The notes under the pieces are model-generated. The model ran no database searches. It had not been told where the DNA came from and was given only the letters and a program-made list of their open reading frames with translations. A program made the position numbers and the translations under genes. Below are positions 8,690 to 18,054 of a DNA stretch of 64,000 bases, one piece after another. How positions within the stretch are numbered: the stretch's first letter is position 1; the number at the start of each line of letters is the position of its first letter. The stretch spans positions 2,107,131 to 2,171,130 of the forward strand of contig NZ_JAVAIM010000001.1 of NCBI RefSeq assembly GCF_030717945.1, read 5' to 3'. The DNA is from Qipengyuania profundimaris. Lineage in GTDB: Bacteria; Pseudomonadota; Alphaproteobacteria; Sphingomonadales; Sphingomonadaceae.

Positions 8690-9559
8690 TCAGAGCAAGG
8701 TCAGCAGATATTGCCCGTAGGTGGATTTGCCGAGCTTTTTCGCAAGGTCGCCAAGCTGCGTCTCGCTGATCCAGCCCTTCCGGAAAGCGATTTCCTCGGG
8801 GCAGCCGGTCTGCATGCCTTGCCGAATGGCCAGTGTGCGAACCATGTTGGCGGCATCGAGCAACGATCCATGGGTTCCGGTATCGAGCCATGCGAAACCG
8901 CGCCCCATCGTCTTCACGTCGAGCGATCCATCGCGAAGATAGGTTTCCAGGAGCGAGGTAATCTCGAGTTCGCCGCGTGCCGACGGCTTTACGGACTTCG
9001 CGCGTTCGGGCGCTTCGCCGTCTAGGAAGTACAGGCCCGTCACCGCGTAGTTGGACGGCGGATCGGCGGGCTTTTCGATTATCTGGTCGACCTTGCCGGT
9101 TTCGTCGAAACCAACCACGCCGTAGTGCTGCGGATCTGCGACGTGATAGCCGAAGACGGTTCCCCCCCGCTCTTGCGCCGCGGCGGATTCGAGCAGTTCG
9201 GGCAGTCCGTGGCCGAAGAATATGTTGTCGCCGAGAACCATCGTCGAAGCGGCACCGTCCAGGAACTCCTCGGCCAGCAAGTATGCCTGGGCAAGGCCAT
9301 CGGGTGACGGTTGCACGATATATTCGAACCGCATCGCCCACTGGCTGCCATCGCCCAGCAAGTGCTTGAATTGCGCCTGATCCTCCGGCGTGGTGATGAT
9401 CGCGACCTCGCGAATACCGCTGAGCATGAGCACAGAGAGCGGATAATAAATCATCGGCTTGTCGTAGATCGGCATGAGCTGCTTCGAGACCGCCATGGTC
9501 AGCGGATACAGTCGTGTGCCCGATCCTCCGGCCAGGATGATGCCTTTGCGCTGGGTCAT
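8690..9559 (-). CDS. rfbA: Glucose-1-phosphate thymidylyltransferase RfbA (RmlA)
   Basis: A 289-residue enzyme that makes dTDP-glucose from dTTP and glucose-1-phosphate, the first step of dTDP-L-rhamnose synthesis. The nucleotidyl-transfer loop [20 protein letters not shown] is at residues 8-27, followed by [26 protein letters not shown] and the metal-binding Asp region are present, and the length is normal. I chose ATG 9559 because it gives the family N-terminus and overlaps the rfbD stop by 4 bases (ATGA). A longer frame upstream lacks homology. It is the last of the rfbC-rfbB-rfbD-rfbA set. Confidence 0.97.
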   Translation of the reverse strand: MTQRKGIILAGGSGTRLYPLTMAVSKQLMPIYDKPMIYYPLSVLMLSGIREVAIITTPEDQAQFKHLLGDGSQWAMRFEYIVQPSPDGLAQAYLLAEEFLDGAASTMVLGDNIFFGHGLPELLESAAAQERGGTVFGYHVADPQHYGVVGFDETGKVDQIIEKPADPPSNYAVTGLYFLDGEAPERAKSVKPSARGELEITSLLETYLRDGSLDVKTMGRGFAWLDTGTHGSLLDAANMVRTLAIRQGMQTGCPEEIAFRKGWISETQLGDLAKKLGKSTYGQYLLTLL

Positions 9560-10401
9560 GATGCTTTGAATTCCTCGATTATCGGCTCCAGCGCGGGTCG
9601 CCACTGCGGTCTGGTCGCACCGATGGCGGACAGGCTGGAGCAGTCCAGGCGGCTGTTCAGCGGCCGGGCTGCGGGTGTCGGAAAGTCCTTAGTCGGGATG
9701 TCCTCGACTGTCACCTCGAGCCCGGCTTCATCGAAAATCGCGCGGGCGAAGTCGGCCCAGCTGACATCGGGAGTTCCCGAGAGGTGATAGACGCCACTGG
9801 CAGCACGGTCGGCGTGCAGAGCATCCAGCGCGGAAAGGCACGTCTTGGCGATCGCTTCGGCCGGCGTCGGGCCACCAATCTGGTCGGCGACTATGCGCAG
9901 CGTGTCACGCTCGGCCCCGAGGCGAAGCATGGTCTTCACGAAATTACCTCCGAACCGCGAAAACACCCAGCTGGTGCGGATAATGGCGTAATCGGCACCG
10001 CTCTTTCGGACCGCGTCCTCGCCTTCGGCCTTGGTCTGCCCATAGGCATTTAACGGCGCGATCGGATCATCCGGACTGCGGGCACCCTCCCCCGACCCGT
10101 CGAACACATAGTCGGTCGAAATGTGGACCAGAGGGATGCCCACTTCGGCGCAGGCTTTCGCCATGGCCGCAGGAGCTTGCGCGTTGACCGTGCGGGCCAA
10201 CTCGGCCTCCTCTTCTGCGCGATCGACAGCCGTATAGGCCGCGGCGTTGATGACGCCGCTGGGCTGCAGCTTTGCGATCAGCGCTGCGCAGTCTTCCGGG
10301 CGCGAAAGATCGGCCTCGTCCCGACCGGCGAAATGCGCATCGGGCACCAGCTCGCGCAGCGCCGAAGCCACCTGGCCGGTCTTTCCGAAGACAAGGATCA
10401 T
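9556..10401 (-). CDS. rfbD: dTDP-4-dehydrorhamnose reductase RfbD (RmlD)
   Basis: A 281-residue SDR-family enzyme performing the last step to dTDP-L-rhamnose. The N-terminal NADPH-binding loop is [14 protein letters not shown]. The catalytic YxxxK is in [12 protein letters not shown], with [11 protein letters not shown] before it. The start at ATG 10401 matches the family N-terminus and overlaps the rfbB stop by 4 bases. Its own stop overlaps the rfbA start, so the block looks translationally coupled. Confidence 0.96.
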   Translation of the reverse strand: MILVFGKTGQVASALRELVPDAHFAGRDEADLSRPEDCAALIAKLQPSGVINAAAYTAVDRAEEEAELARTVNAQAPAAMAKACAEVGIPLVHISTDYVFDGSGEGARSPDDPIAPLNAYGQTKAEGEDAVRKSGADYAIIRTSWVFSRFGGNFVKTMLRLGAERDTLRIVADQIGGPTPAEAIAKTCLSALDALHADRAASGVYHLSGTPDVSWADFARAIFDEAGLEVTVEDIPTKDFPTPAARPLNSRLDCSSLSAIGATRPQWRPALEPIIEEFKAS

Positions 10402-11441
10402 GCCTTGGTGCCGAGCCTGACGCCGACGCCTTTGCGGTCCAGCAGGGCCTGCCACCAATCCTCGTTGTCGAGATACCAGCGGACGGTGCGCTCCAGCCCT
10501 TCCTCAACCGTAACCGACGGACGCCAGCCAAGTTCGTCGCGAATACGAGTTGGATCGATCGCATAGCGCTGGTCGTGCCCCGGGCGATCCTCAACGAAGG
10601 TGATCTGGTCCTTGTAGGACCCTTCCGCCTTGGGCCGCACATCGTCGAGGATCGAGAGAATGGTTTCCACCAGCTCGAGATTCGTCCGCTCGTTTTCGCC
10701 GCCGATATTGTAGCTGCGACCGACCTCACCTTGGGTCAGCGCGAGCAGCAGCGCATCCGCGTGATCTTCCACGAACAGCCAGTCGCGCACATTGTCGCCC
10801 TTGCCGTAGATCGGGATGGGCTTGCCTGCGAGCGCATTGATAATCACCACCGGCACCAGCTTTTCCGGGAAGTGATATGGACCGTAATTGTTCGAGCAGT
10901 TGGTCAGCACCACCGGCAGCCCGTAGGTCTCGTGCCACGCCCGCACAAGGTGGTCCGAAGACGCCTTGCTGGCCGAATAGGGAGAGCGCGGATCGTAAGG
11001 GGTGTCCTCGGTGAACATGCCTTCCTTGCCGAGCGATCCGAAAACTTCGTCGGTCGAGATGTGATGGAAGCGGAAATCGGCGGGCTTGCCCTTCTGCTGC
11101 CAATAGGACCGGCTCGCCTCCAGCATGTTGAAGGTGCCGGTGATGTTAGTTTCGATAAAGTCCGCAGGGCCGTCGATCGACCGGTCGACATGGCTTTCTG
11201 CCGCAAGATGCATGACCGCATCGGGGCTGTGCTTCTGGAAGACCGCGTCCAGCGCCTCGCGGTCGCGAATATCGACCTGCTCGAAAGCGTAAAGATCGCT
11301 TTCGGCGACAGGCGCCACATTGGCAAGGCACGCGGCATAGGTCAGAGCATCGCAGTTGACGACTTCGTGGCCGCGGGAAACCGCAAGGCGGACGACGGCG
11401 GAACCGATGAAGCCTGCGCCGCCTGTGATAAGTATCTTCAC
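10398..11441 (-). CDS. rfbB: dTDP-glucose 4,6-dehydratase RfbB (RmlB)
   Basis: A 347-residue enzyme converting dTDP-glucose to dTDP-4-keto-6-deoxyglucose. It has a Rossmann motif [13 protein letters not shown] at the N-terminus. The active site [11 protein letters not shown] contains Thr-Asp-Glu, and [15 protein letters not shown] supplies the catalytic YxxxK. It starts with GTG at 11441, overlapping the rfbC stop by 4 bases; the longer frame upstream is non-homologous. The length is typical. Confidence 0.97.
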   Translation of the reverse strand: MKILITGGAGFIGSAVVRLAVSRGHEVVNCDALTYAACLANVAPVAESDLYAFEQVDIRDREALDAVFQKHSPDAVMHLAAESHVDRSIDGPADFIETNITGTFNMLEASRSYWQQKGKPADFRFHHISTDEVFGSLGKEGMFTEDTPYDPRSPYSASKASSDHLVRAWHETYGLPVVLTNCSNNYGPYHFPEKLVPVVIINALAGKPIPIYGKGDNVRDWLFVEDHADALLLALTQGEVGRSYNIGGENERTNLELVETILSILDDVRPKAEGSYKDQITFVEDRPGHDQRYAIDPTRIRDELGWRPSVTVEEGLERTVRWYLDNEDWWQALLDRKGVGVRLGTKA

Positions 11442-12001
11442 GATGTTGCCTCGTAGTCGAAGGGAGTTTCGAATTCGGAGAACGGCATTGCCGCCGCGTC
11501 TTTTTCGGACAGTATCGGGTCGATTTCGCCGAGCGGCCAGTCGATACCGACGCTGTCCCACAGAACCGCGCCATCGCATTCCGGCGCGTAGAAATCGGTG
11601 CATTTATAGACGATTTCGCTGTCAGGTTCGAGCGTGGCGAACCCGTGGAGAAACCCGGCGGGAATCCACAATTGCCTGCCGTTCGCAAAGCTCAGCTCTT
11701 CACCAAACCATTGTCCATAGGTTGGCGAGCCACGACGGATATCGACGGCAACGTCGAAGATGGCACCGCGTCCACAGCGCACCAGCTTGCCCTGGGCGTG
11801 AGGGGGCGATTGGAAATGCAGTCCGCGCACGGTCCCGACCTGGCTGGACATCGAGTGGTTGTCCTGCACGAATTCAGGCAGGTCGAGGCCGGCATCGCGA
11901 AGCTTCCTGGAATTCCAGCTTTCGCTGAAGAAACCGCGTTCGTCGCCGAATCGCGGTGGGACGATACGGAAAACTCCGGGGAGCGGCGTTCCTTCGATCA
12001 T
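11438..12001 (-). CDS. rfbC: dTDP-4-dehydrorhamnose 3,5-epimerase RfbC (RmlC)
   Basis: A 187-residue cupin enzyme, the third step of dTDP-L-rhamnose synthesis. [12 protein letters not shown] at residues 19-30, the catalytic His in [18 protein letters not shown], and [15 protein letters not shown] are all family hallmarks. It is the first gene of the rfbCBDA block. The upstream 57 bases separate it from an uncharacterised EPS-locus gene. Confidence 0.97.
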   Translation of the reverse strand: MIEGTPLPGVFRIVPPRFGDERGFFSESWNSRKLRDAGLDLPEFVQDNHSMSSQVGTVRGLHFQSPPHAQGKLVRCGRGAIFDVAVDIRRGSPTYGQWFGEELSFANGRQLWIPAGFLHGFATLEPDSEIVYKCTDFYAPECDGAVLWDSVGIDWPLGEIDPILSEKDAAAMPFSEFETPFDYEATS

Positions 12002-12058
12002 GCTGTCCTGACTTGGCTTGGTGTTCGTCGGTTGGGTGGGTGGCCGCCAGCAGCGGAG

Positions 12059-13204
12059 CTATACCGGCTGGATTTTACTGAGCTTCACGTCCGCCTTGCG
12101 ACCACGCGACGAAATCAGGGACAGCACTTGCAGATCGCAGTCCGCCGGTACCGTGAACTGGAATTCGTCATCCACCATCGCCGAATTTTCGAGAAGGTCG
12201 GTGCTTTGGCGACCGCCGCATTTTAATTCCAGATCCAGCTCGGACTCCCCGGCAGATGCGCTCGGTCGTTCCGCCTTCCACTGCAGGCGGAAGCGGTGAA
12301 CCCCGGCGGGCAGGCTGGCGAACCGGTAAGCTACAGCTTTACGCACGGGTGAGCGGTTGGCGACAGTGAGAGTGTCGGCTTGCGAACCGGGTTTCGTTGC
12401 CACCCCGTCGCCCTTCTCGAACTGCCAACCGAACGGATCTATGTCATTGGTGGCATATTGCAGCGCGAAGCCGGATCGATCGTCCTGTCCGCATGTTTCG
12501 TACCAAAGGTCGGAACCGGACTTGCCTTCGCCCATGGCCAACAGGCGGCGGGCAAGCGAGGCAGTATCCTCGCACGGGATCGCGCCCCCGTTACTGCTCG
12601 CCAGCCTGAACATTTCGCCCGTAGGCGGTGCGAGATTGGCGTAGCGCTGGCTCAACTCGACAAGATGCGCGGACAAGCCGGGGCTTTCGGCCAGCCGCTC
12701 CGCAAAAGCTTCTCTGCCTTCCAGCACCATGAGCACCTGTTCCGCCGCAGCGGCCTGCACGTCCCATTCTTCGACGTGACGGATGATCGCCTCCAGCCGC
12801 TGCGCAGCGGCAACCGCATTTCCATTAGAGAGCGCCGAACCCAGCACGGTGATCTGGGTGTACAGGTCCCGCCAGCCGCGCTTCGATGCTTCCGTCAGGG
12901 CAACACTTGCCGGCTCGACCAGATCGCTCTCCACCAGATGAAGTGCGCGCAGGCTGAGATGGTGGGCCGGGATCGGACGGTGCTGCAACACGCTGCGCGT
13001 AGCGGTATCGGCAGACGTCGGTTCCGTGGTGATCAGCATCTGGGCGCGGGTAAGATCGGCCTCCCCGCCCAGCCCTTCGGGGATTAGCCCGATAAGCTCG
13101 GGTCGGCTAGCCGTGGCCCGATCGAGCTGAAACAGCGAAATCGCGGCGCCAAGCGCAAGAAACAGGGCGATTCTCGCCAGCCATCCGAAGATACCGGAAC
13201 CCAT
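12059..13204 (-). CDS. Unknown EPS-locus protein with one N-terminal membrane anchor
   Basis: A 381-residue protein that I do not recognise. Residues 6-23 (GWLARIALFLALGAAISL) form one membrane anchor or uncleaved signal, so the rest is probably periplasmic. Residues about 85-190 are Ala/Leu/Glu-rich and look helical, TPR-like (ASVALTEASKRGWRDLY, then GNAVAAAQRLEAIIRH). Residues about 250-381 look beta-rich with paired Cys residues (CEDTAS...CGQDD, LKCGG...DCDL), suggesting a sugar-binding or jelly-roll-like domain. It follows the Wzc gene by 12 bases in the same run, so a role in EPS assembly or export is likely by position only. Confidence 0.6.
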   Translation of the reverse strand: MGSGIFGWLARIALFLALGAAISLFQLDRATASRPELIGLIPEGLGGEADLTRAQMLITTEPTSADTATRSVLQHRPIPAHHLSLRALHLVESDLVEPASVALTEASKRGWRDLYTQITVLGSALSNGNAVAAAQRLEAIIRHVEEWDVQAAAAEQVLMVLEGREAFAERLAESPGLSAHLVELSQRYANLAPPTGEMFRLASSNGGAIPCEDTASLARRLLAMGEGKSGSDLWYETCGQDDRSGFALQYATNDIDPFGWQFEKGDGVATKPGSQADTLTVANRSPVRKAVAYRFASLPAGVHRFRLQWKAERPSASAGESELDLELKCGGRQSTDLLENSAMVDDEFQFTVPADCDLQVLSLISSRGRKADVKLSKIQPV

Positions 13205-13216
13205 CAGTCACAGACC

Positions 13217-15442
13217 CTAGTCGTCGCCCTTGTAGGCGTAATACTCGGCGGCATAGTACTGATATTCGCCGCCCAGCTTGCGGGCATCGAACTTGGTCAG
13301 CACGGCGCCGAGGATCTTGGCATTGACCAGCGACAAGCGGCGCAGCGCAGCCTTGATTGCCCCGCGATTTGCGCTCGAGGAATCGATCGCGACCAGCAAT
13401 GCGTCCACATGGGCCGCCAGCGTCGTAGCATCCGCAAGGCCGAGCACGGGAGGTGCGTCGAGGACGATGCAATCGTACTTCGTCCGCATTTCGGCCAGCA
13501 GGCTCTCGAGCTTGTCGGACGTCAGCAAGGCGGCCGGGTTCGGCGGAATGGGCAGCGCCGTCATATAGTCGAGATTCGGTCGACCGGAAGGGAAGACCAC
13601 GCTCTCGATATCGTTCTCGCCGGCGAGAACCGTCGTGAAGCCTTCCCGCTCGCGATCGTCCGTGCGCTTGTGCAGCGTGGGACGACGAAGGTCGGCGTCG
13701 ATCAACAGGGTCTTGCGCCCCAGGTCGGCGATACCGCGGGCGAGCTCTTCACTGGTGGTGGTCTTGCCCTCACCTGGCTGCGAACTTGTGATGGCGATCG
13801 TCTTGGGCACGCCATTGGCGCTGCTGTAGCGGATGTTGGTCAACAATGAGCGATAGGCCTCGCTCATCGCCGATTTCGGATCGGCCAGTTCTTCCTGCGG
13901 GCTGTCCTCGACAGTCTTCGGGATGAGGCCCAGAAGCGAGAGGCCGAGCTTGCGTTCGACATCGTCCGGCGAGCGGATCACATCGTCGTACTGCTCGCGG
14001 ACGAAAACGAAACCGGATGCGAAAACCAGACCACCCAGCAATGCCACCAACATATTCAGGATCGGATCCGGGAAGCTAGGCTTGCGAGGCGGTTCGGCAA
14101 CATCGACCAGAGATACATTGTTCGAGGATGCACCCGCCGTTGCGCTCAATTCGTTATATCGGGTGAGCAGCGTGTTGTAGAGCGCGCGATCGGTTTCCGC
14201 GACGCGCTTCAGCACGTTGTACTGGACACCGCGATCCTGCTCGTTGAGCGCATCGGACCGCAAACCGGTCACTTGGCCGCGGATATTCTCCTCACGCTCG
14301 AGCGCCGATTCATACTGCAACCGAACCGACCGCTTGATCGAACTGGCGACCGCTTGGATCTGCTCGTCGATCTCGTTCACGCGGGCTTGCAGAGCCTGAA
14401 CATTGGGATGGTCGTCCAGATGCCGCGAACGCTCGGCCGACAGTTCGGCTTCCGCTTCCGCCTTATCTGCCAGTAGAGCCTGCACGGCGTTGTTCTGCAG
14501 TACCTGCGGAATGGACATCGTCGGCTGGTTGGAGATCGATTCCCAATCCTGCTGCGCCGTGATCCTGCGCGCAGTTGCTTCGCTGGCGGCAGCGTTGAAC
14601 TGCTGCAGCGCATCGTTCGTAATCGAAAGCGTCGTTTCCTGGTCCGCGTTCTGGCCCTGCCCCGAGACACGGATCAGGCCCGCAGCGCGCGAATACTGGT
14701 TGAGGTCGCGCTCGCTCTGTTCGAGCTTTGCACGCGCATCGGCCAGTTCCTGCGCCAGATAGTCGCGTGCGTAGGCGGAGCTGTCGAACTTGCGGGACAG
14801 GTTGGAGGCGATATAGGCCTCGGCCGTCGCGTTGGAGATCGTCGCAGCGAGCTGCGGATCGGCACTCTCGAAGGAAATCGAGACAATCCGGCTCTCCATG
14901 GGCAGCGTGACATTCATGCTGTCCTGCAGCGCATCGATCGCTACTTCTTCCCGGTAAGCGGGAAGTTGGACGGCAGAATTAACGCCCTCGGGCAGCGCTT
15001 CCTCGGTCGGCATGTCGATGCCTTGCGCTTCGAAGAAGCGCGCGCTCTCGGCTAGGTTCTCCTGTTCGACGACCCGTTGGGCGAGCGACCGGCTGCGCAG
15101 AATGTCGACTTCGGTCTGCAGGAAGCGATCGGCGTCCTGGTACGCAGCAGCCGGAGCGGTATCCGCCCCCTCGATGATCTGGTCGGTTTCCATCTCGACC
15201 AGGACCCGCGACGTGGCGACATATTGTGGCACCACCAGCAAGGTCAGAAGTGCGCCGAGGATGAGGAATCCCACGACGATGGCCACGACCCAGATGAGGT
15301 TGCGACGAAAGGCCGCGACGATCGCCCGGAAATCGATCTCGACCTGATCGGTCGCGTCCGTCGGCTTGGCCTGGGCCGTCGTCATTGAGGGATCGCCAGC
15401 GCCCTCTACGGTGATAGCCGGTGAATTCGAATGAATGTTCAC
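13217..15442 (-). CDS. Wzc-type polysaccharide co-polymerase and tyrosine autokinase
   Basis: A 741-residue inner-membrane protein. Residues about 45-67 form the first membrane helix of a Wzz domain. A long periplasmic coiled-coil part follows (ELADARAKLEQSERDLNQYS), with a GNVR-like region and a second helix at about 460-482. The cytoplasmic kinase part has Walker A SSQPGEGKTTTSEELA, Walker A' LLIDADLRRP and Walker B CIVLDAPP. The C-terminal tail has a tyrosine cluster (YQYYAAEYYAYKGDD), the autophosphorylation site of bacterial tyrosine kinases. It should control chain length and drive export with Wza. It starts with GTG at 15442, one base after the wza stop. Confidence 0.93.
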   Translation of the reverse strand: MNIHSNSPAITVEGAGDPSMTTAQAKPTDATDQVEIDFRAIVAAFRRNLIWVVAIVVGFLILGALLTLLVVPQYVATSRVLVEMETDQIIEGADTAPAAAYQDADRFLQTEVDILRSRSLAQRVVEQENLAESARFFEAQGIDMPTEEALPEGVNSAVQLPAYREEVAIDALQDSMNVTLPMESRIVSISFESADPQLAATISNATAEAYIASNLSRKFDSSAYARDYLAQELADARAKLEQSERDLNQYSRAAGLIRVSGQGQNADQETTLSITNDALQQFNAAASEATARRITAQQDWESISNQPTMSIPQVLQNNAVQALLADKAEAEAELSAERSRHLDDHPNVQALQARVNEIDEQIQAVASSIKRSVRLQYESALEREENIRGQVTGLRSDALNEQDRGVQYNVLKRVAETDRALYNTLLTRYNELSATAGASSNNVSLVDVAEPPRKPSFPDPILNMLVALLGGLVFASGFVFVREQYDDVIRSPDDVERKLGLSLLGLIPKTVEDSPQEELADPKSAMSEAYRSLLTNIRYSSANGVPKTIAITSSQPGEGKTTTSEELARGIADLGRKTLLIDADLRRPTLHKRTDDREREGFTTVLAGENDIESVVFPSGRPNLDYMTALPIPPNPAALLTSDKLESLLAEMRTKYDCIVLDAPPVLGLADATTLAAHVDALLVAIDSSSANRGAIKAALRRLSLVNAKILGAVLTKFDARKLGGEYQYYAAEYYAYKGDD

Positions 15443-15443
15443 G

Positions 15444-16136
15444 TCAGAACCTTGTAAATACGTTCAAGATCGGTGCCGCCCGCAGGAAATCCTGATAGAT
15501 CCCGCGAACAGCCGAATACCCGACCACGATCCTGTCGCCACCGAGAACTTCGGGATCGCTCGCCCGACCTTCCCGAATGGCCTTGAGATTGAAGACGGCT
15601 CCGAAGCGCTCGCCGTCGATCTCGCGAAAAATGATGACCTCGTCGTCCACAGCCGTATTCGTCAGACCTTGCGCACGCGCGATCGATTCCACGAGCGAGG
15701 TCGTTCCCGCGATTTCGTAGACACCCGGCGAAGTAACCATCCCGTCGACGGTCACCCTTTGCGCAGCCGACGCGACCACGCCGACCACGACTTGTGGATC
15801 GCGAATATAGCGCGAACCCAAACCGGCCTCGAGCTCTCGGCTCAGTTCGATCGGCGTCTTTCCTTCGGCAACAACTTCGCCGACGAAAGGAAAGTTGATC
15901 GTTCCAGCCGAATTGACGGAGATCTGTTCGAACGTCAGCTCCGGTTCCTGGAAGACGCGCACCGACAGGGTATCGAGCACGCCGATGCGGTATTCGACCA
16001 GCCGTTCCGACGCGCCTGCAGACGGCATGATCCTGTAGGCTTCATCTCCCCGGGCCAGATCTGCCGACGGAGAAAAACAGCCACTCGCAAAGCTAGACGC
16101 AGCCACCAGAGCGGCCAGACGAAACTTGTTATTCAT
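15444..16136 (-). CDS. Wza/GumB-like outer-membrane polysaccharide export lipoprotein
   Basis: A 230-residue lipoprotein. The signal peptide ends in the lipobox SFASGC near residue 21. A polysaccharide-export (Poly_export) domain follows: YRIGVLDTLSVRVFQEPELT, then GTINFPFVGEVVAEGKTPIE. A SLBB-like segment TVDGMVTSPGVYEIAGTTSL comes after. The length matches GumB-type exporters, which lack the extra domains and C-terminal helix of the roughly 380-residue E. coli Wza. I chose ATG 16136 because it gives the signal peptide and overlaps the upstream stop by 4 bases. It is paired with Wzc directly downstream. Confidence 0.92.
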   Translation of the reverse strand: MNNKFRLAALVAASSFASGCFSPSADLARGDEAYRIMPSAGASERLVEYRIGVLDTLSVRVFQEPELTFEQISVNSAGTINFPFVGEVVAEGKTPIELSRELEAGLGSRYIRDPQVVVGVVASAAQRVTVDGMVTSPGVYEIAGTTSLVESIARAQGLTNTAVDDEVIIFREIDGERFGAVFNLKAIREGRASDPEVLGGDRIVVGYSAVRGIYQDFLRAAPILNVFTRF

Positions 16137-17497
16137 AACGATCCCTTGCTGTCCGGCTCCCTGCCAACCATCGTTGCGATGAGCAAGCCAGCTATACACA
16201 ATAAAGCCTGATTTCGCAGCGGATAGTCGATCAAACCTTGCAGGGAGATGCACAGGATTGCGAGCGCCGCGGCCTGGACTGCGGCCGAATTCACCTGATG
16301 CCGCCCCATCCAGAAGCGCAGAGCCAACCACACCGCCCAGGCAGCGGCCAGTATCAGACCGAAAATGCCGGTCTCGATGGCCAGTTCGATATACTCGCTG
16401 TGCGCCCTGCCCGGCGTACCCGCCAAGACATGCTCGAGAGATTCGTCGACGGGAAATACGTCGCGAAAGGTCCCCATTCCGCTACCGAAAGGCCAGAAGC
16501 GTTCGACCGAGAAGAGGCTGTCTTCCCAAATCTCAGGGCGACGGTCGTCGAGTTCCGCAAATCGGGCCCAGGTCGCGGAAAGACGCGTACCTTGGGCCAG
16601 GAAAATGCCGATCCCGCCGATCAGGGTCAGTACCCCGGCACCCACGGCGACACCTGCACGGCCCGACAGTTTATTCGATCTGGACCTGAAGCCCAACCAG
16701 AGCATCTGCGCGATCGGCAAGAGCAGCAGGAATGTGGACGAGCGCGAATTGGTGAGGATCGCGCCAACGACCATCAAGATGCCCGCCAGTGCGAGAAACC
16801 CGCGCGTCAGAGTATTTCGCTTCGTCATCCGAAACGCGCCGATCGAGGCGCACAGACAGATGACGAAGAACAGTCCGCTCGAATTATGGCTTGCGAAAAA
16901 GCCGTAAAGCCTTCCCGAGCTCAGCACCGGATAAGGGTTGAGCACATCGCCCGGCACCGCCAGCTGGAGAGCTCCAAAGATGAAGTTGCCCACCCCCAGC
17001 GCCACAAGTAGAATGAGCGCGCGATAGCCGGCATCGGTGCGACTCCAGGGATATAGCGCAAGTGCCGCGATCACCGGAATCAGCGAGGCAAAGGCCACTA
17101 TCGTACGCCCGCGATCCACGCTCCAAGGGAACCATCCCCCGTCGGTGCCGAGAAGTTCGAGGCTCGCCTGTACCAGGTCCCGTCCGGGCAATTGCTGCCA
17201 GATCGCCGGCGGAAGAGGGACAATCTGGAGCAAAGGCAAGGCGAGTGTCAGCCCTACCAGTATGTAAATACCCTTCGGTACTGCGGCGAGGCGGCCGCGG
17301 GCAAATCCGATAAAGAGCAGGGCCAGCGCGAGCGCCGACAACTGCACTAGGAGATTGGCTAGGGGATAGCGGCTGCCGCCACCGCCGAATACCAACGCAA
17401 TCGTGGTCAGTAGCAGGATGGGCCAACCCAAGACCTTGAGCATCTCTGAAGGTAGCGACGACCTCGAGGCAGCTGCGGAACGATGACGCTTAGGCAT
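16133..17497 (-). CDS. O-antigen ligase/polymerase-family membrane protein
   Basis: A 454-residue protein with about 12 membrane helices. A periplasmic loop at about residues 300-370 contains the Wzy_C/WaaL-type segment RFWPFGSGMGTFRDVFP, then GRAHSEYIELAIETGIFG, with the conserved Arg/His-Ser-Glu pattern. This family joins or polymerises undecaprenyl-linked sugars in the periplasm. It lies between the small acidic-tail protein and wza. A second protein with the same architecture is at 2800-4107, so one may polymerise and the other ligate or act on a second polymer. Confidence 0.85.
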   Translation of the reverse strand: MPKRHRSAAASRSSLPSEMLKVLGWPILLLTTIALVFGGGGSRYPLANLLVQLSALALALLFIGFARGRLAAVPKGIYILVGLTLALPLLQIVPLPPAIWQQLPGRDLVQASLELLGTDGGWFPWSVDRGRTIVAFASLIPVIAALALYPWSRTDAGYRALILLVALGVGNFIFGALQLAVPGDVLNPYPVLSSGRLYGFFASHNSSGLFFVICLCASIGAFRMTKRNTLTRGFLALAGILMVVGAILTNSRSSTFLLLLPIAQMLWLGFRSRSNKLSGRAGVAVGAGVLTLIGGIGIFLAQGTRLSATWARFAELDDRRPEIWEDSLFSVERFWPFGSGMGTFRDVFPVDESLEHVLAGTPGRAHSEYIELAIETGIFGLILAAAWAVWLALRFWMGRHQVNSAAVQAAALAILCISLQGLIDYPLRNQALLCIAGLLIATMVGREPDSKGSL

Positions 17498-17551
17498 TCC
17501 TACTCACACTAGCTTCGCGTGACACTGTTTTCCGAATGGATCGCAGGCATG

Positions 17552-17590
17552 AAAAATCCCGCCGACCAGAAGGCCGGCGGGATAATTTTT
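17552..17590 (-). terminator. Intrinsic terminator of the small-protein gene
   Basis: TCCCGCCG and CGGCGGGA form a GC-rich stem with a short loop. On the minus strand it is followed by a TTTTT run (the plus strand shows AAAAAT before the stem). It lies just below the stop of the 17606-17887 gene, so the downstream EPS genes probably need their own promoter. Confidence 0.8.
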
Positions 17591-17605
17591 CAATCGCCTA
17601 GGCGC

Positions 17606-17887
17606 TTAGCCGCCCGGCGAGAAATCGTCATCATCGTCGTCGGCAGCAATGATGATGCCCACGATGATTGCAATGCCGGCGATCACAGCGATGATCAGGC
17701 CCGGGCCGCCGAGTTCGCTCTGCTTCTTGGCAGTAGCGGTCGAACGGGTGACGTCGCTGGCGGTCGAGAGCTTCACGGGCTCTGCGACGACCGGAGCGTC
17801 TGCTGCACGGGTACCTGCGTGTGCGGTCACGGAGGTAGCTGCGAGAGCTACTGCACCGAGGCCGGTCAGAAGGCGGCTGGTCTTCAT
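17606..17887 (-). CDS. Small exported membrane protein with poly-Asp tail
   Basis: A 93-residue protein. It has a cleavable-looking signal peptide (residues 1-25, ending VTAHAG), then a Thr/Ala-rich linker. One strongly hydrophobic helix follows (GPGLIIAVIAGIAIIVGIII), and the tail has six consecutive Asp residues and ends FSPGG. A clear AGGAG precedes the ATG. It is bounded by its own terminator below and a 167-base gap above, so it is transcribed separately within the EPS locus. I know of no assigned function; the acidic tail might bind cations or a partner protein at the membrane. Confidence 0.7.
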   Translation of the reverse strand: MKTSRLLTGLGAVALAATSVTAHAGTRAADAPVVAEPVKLSTASDVTRSTATAKKQSELGGPGLIIAVIAGIAIIVGIIIAADDDDDDFSPGG

Positions 17888-18054
17888 AGTCAGTCTCCTA
17901 GAGATTATTCTTCTTTACGTCCGACCAAGCAGCTAGCAGCGATTCTGACGCTACGCAACTGCTTAATCCTCTGATTACGTCGCATATTTACAACAGATAG
18001 TGACGCATCAGCCCCTCTATCGTGCGATCATGCCTAAACCGTTAATCCCACAGG

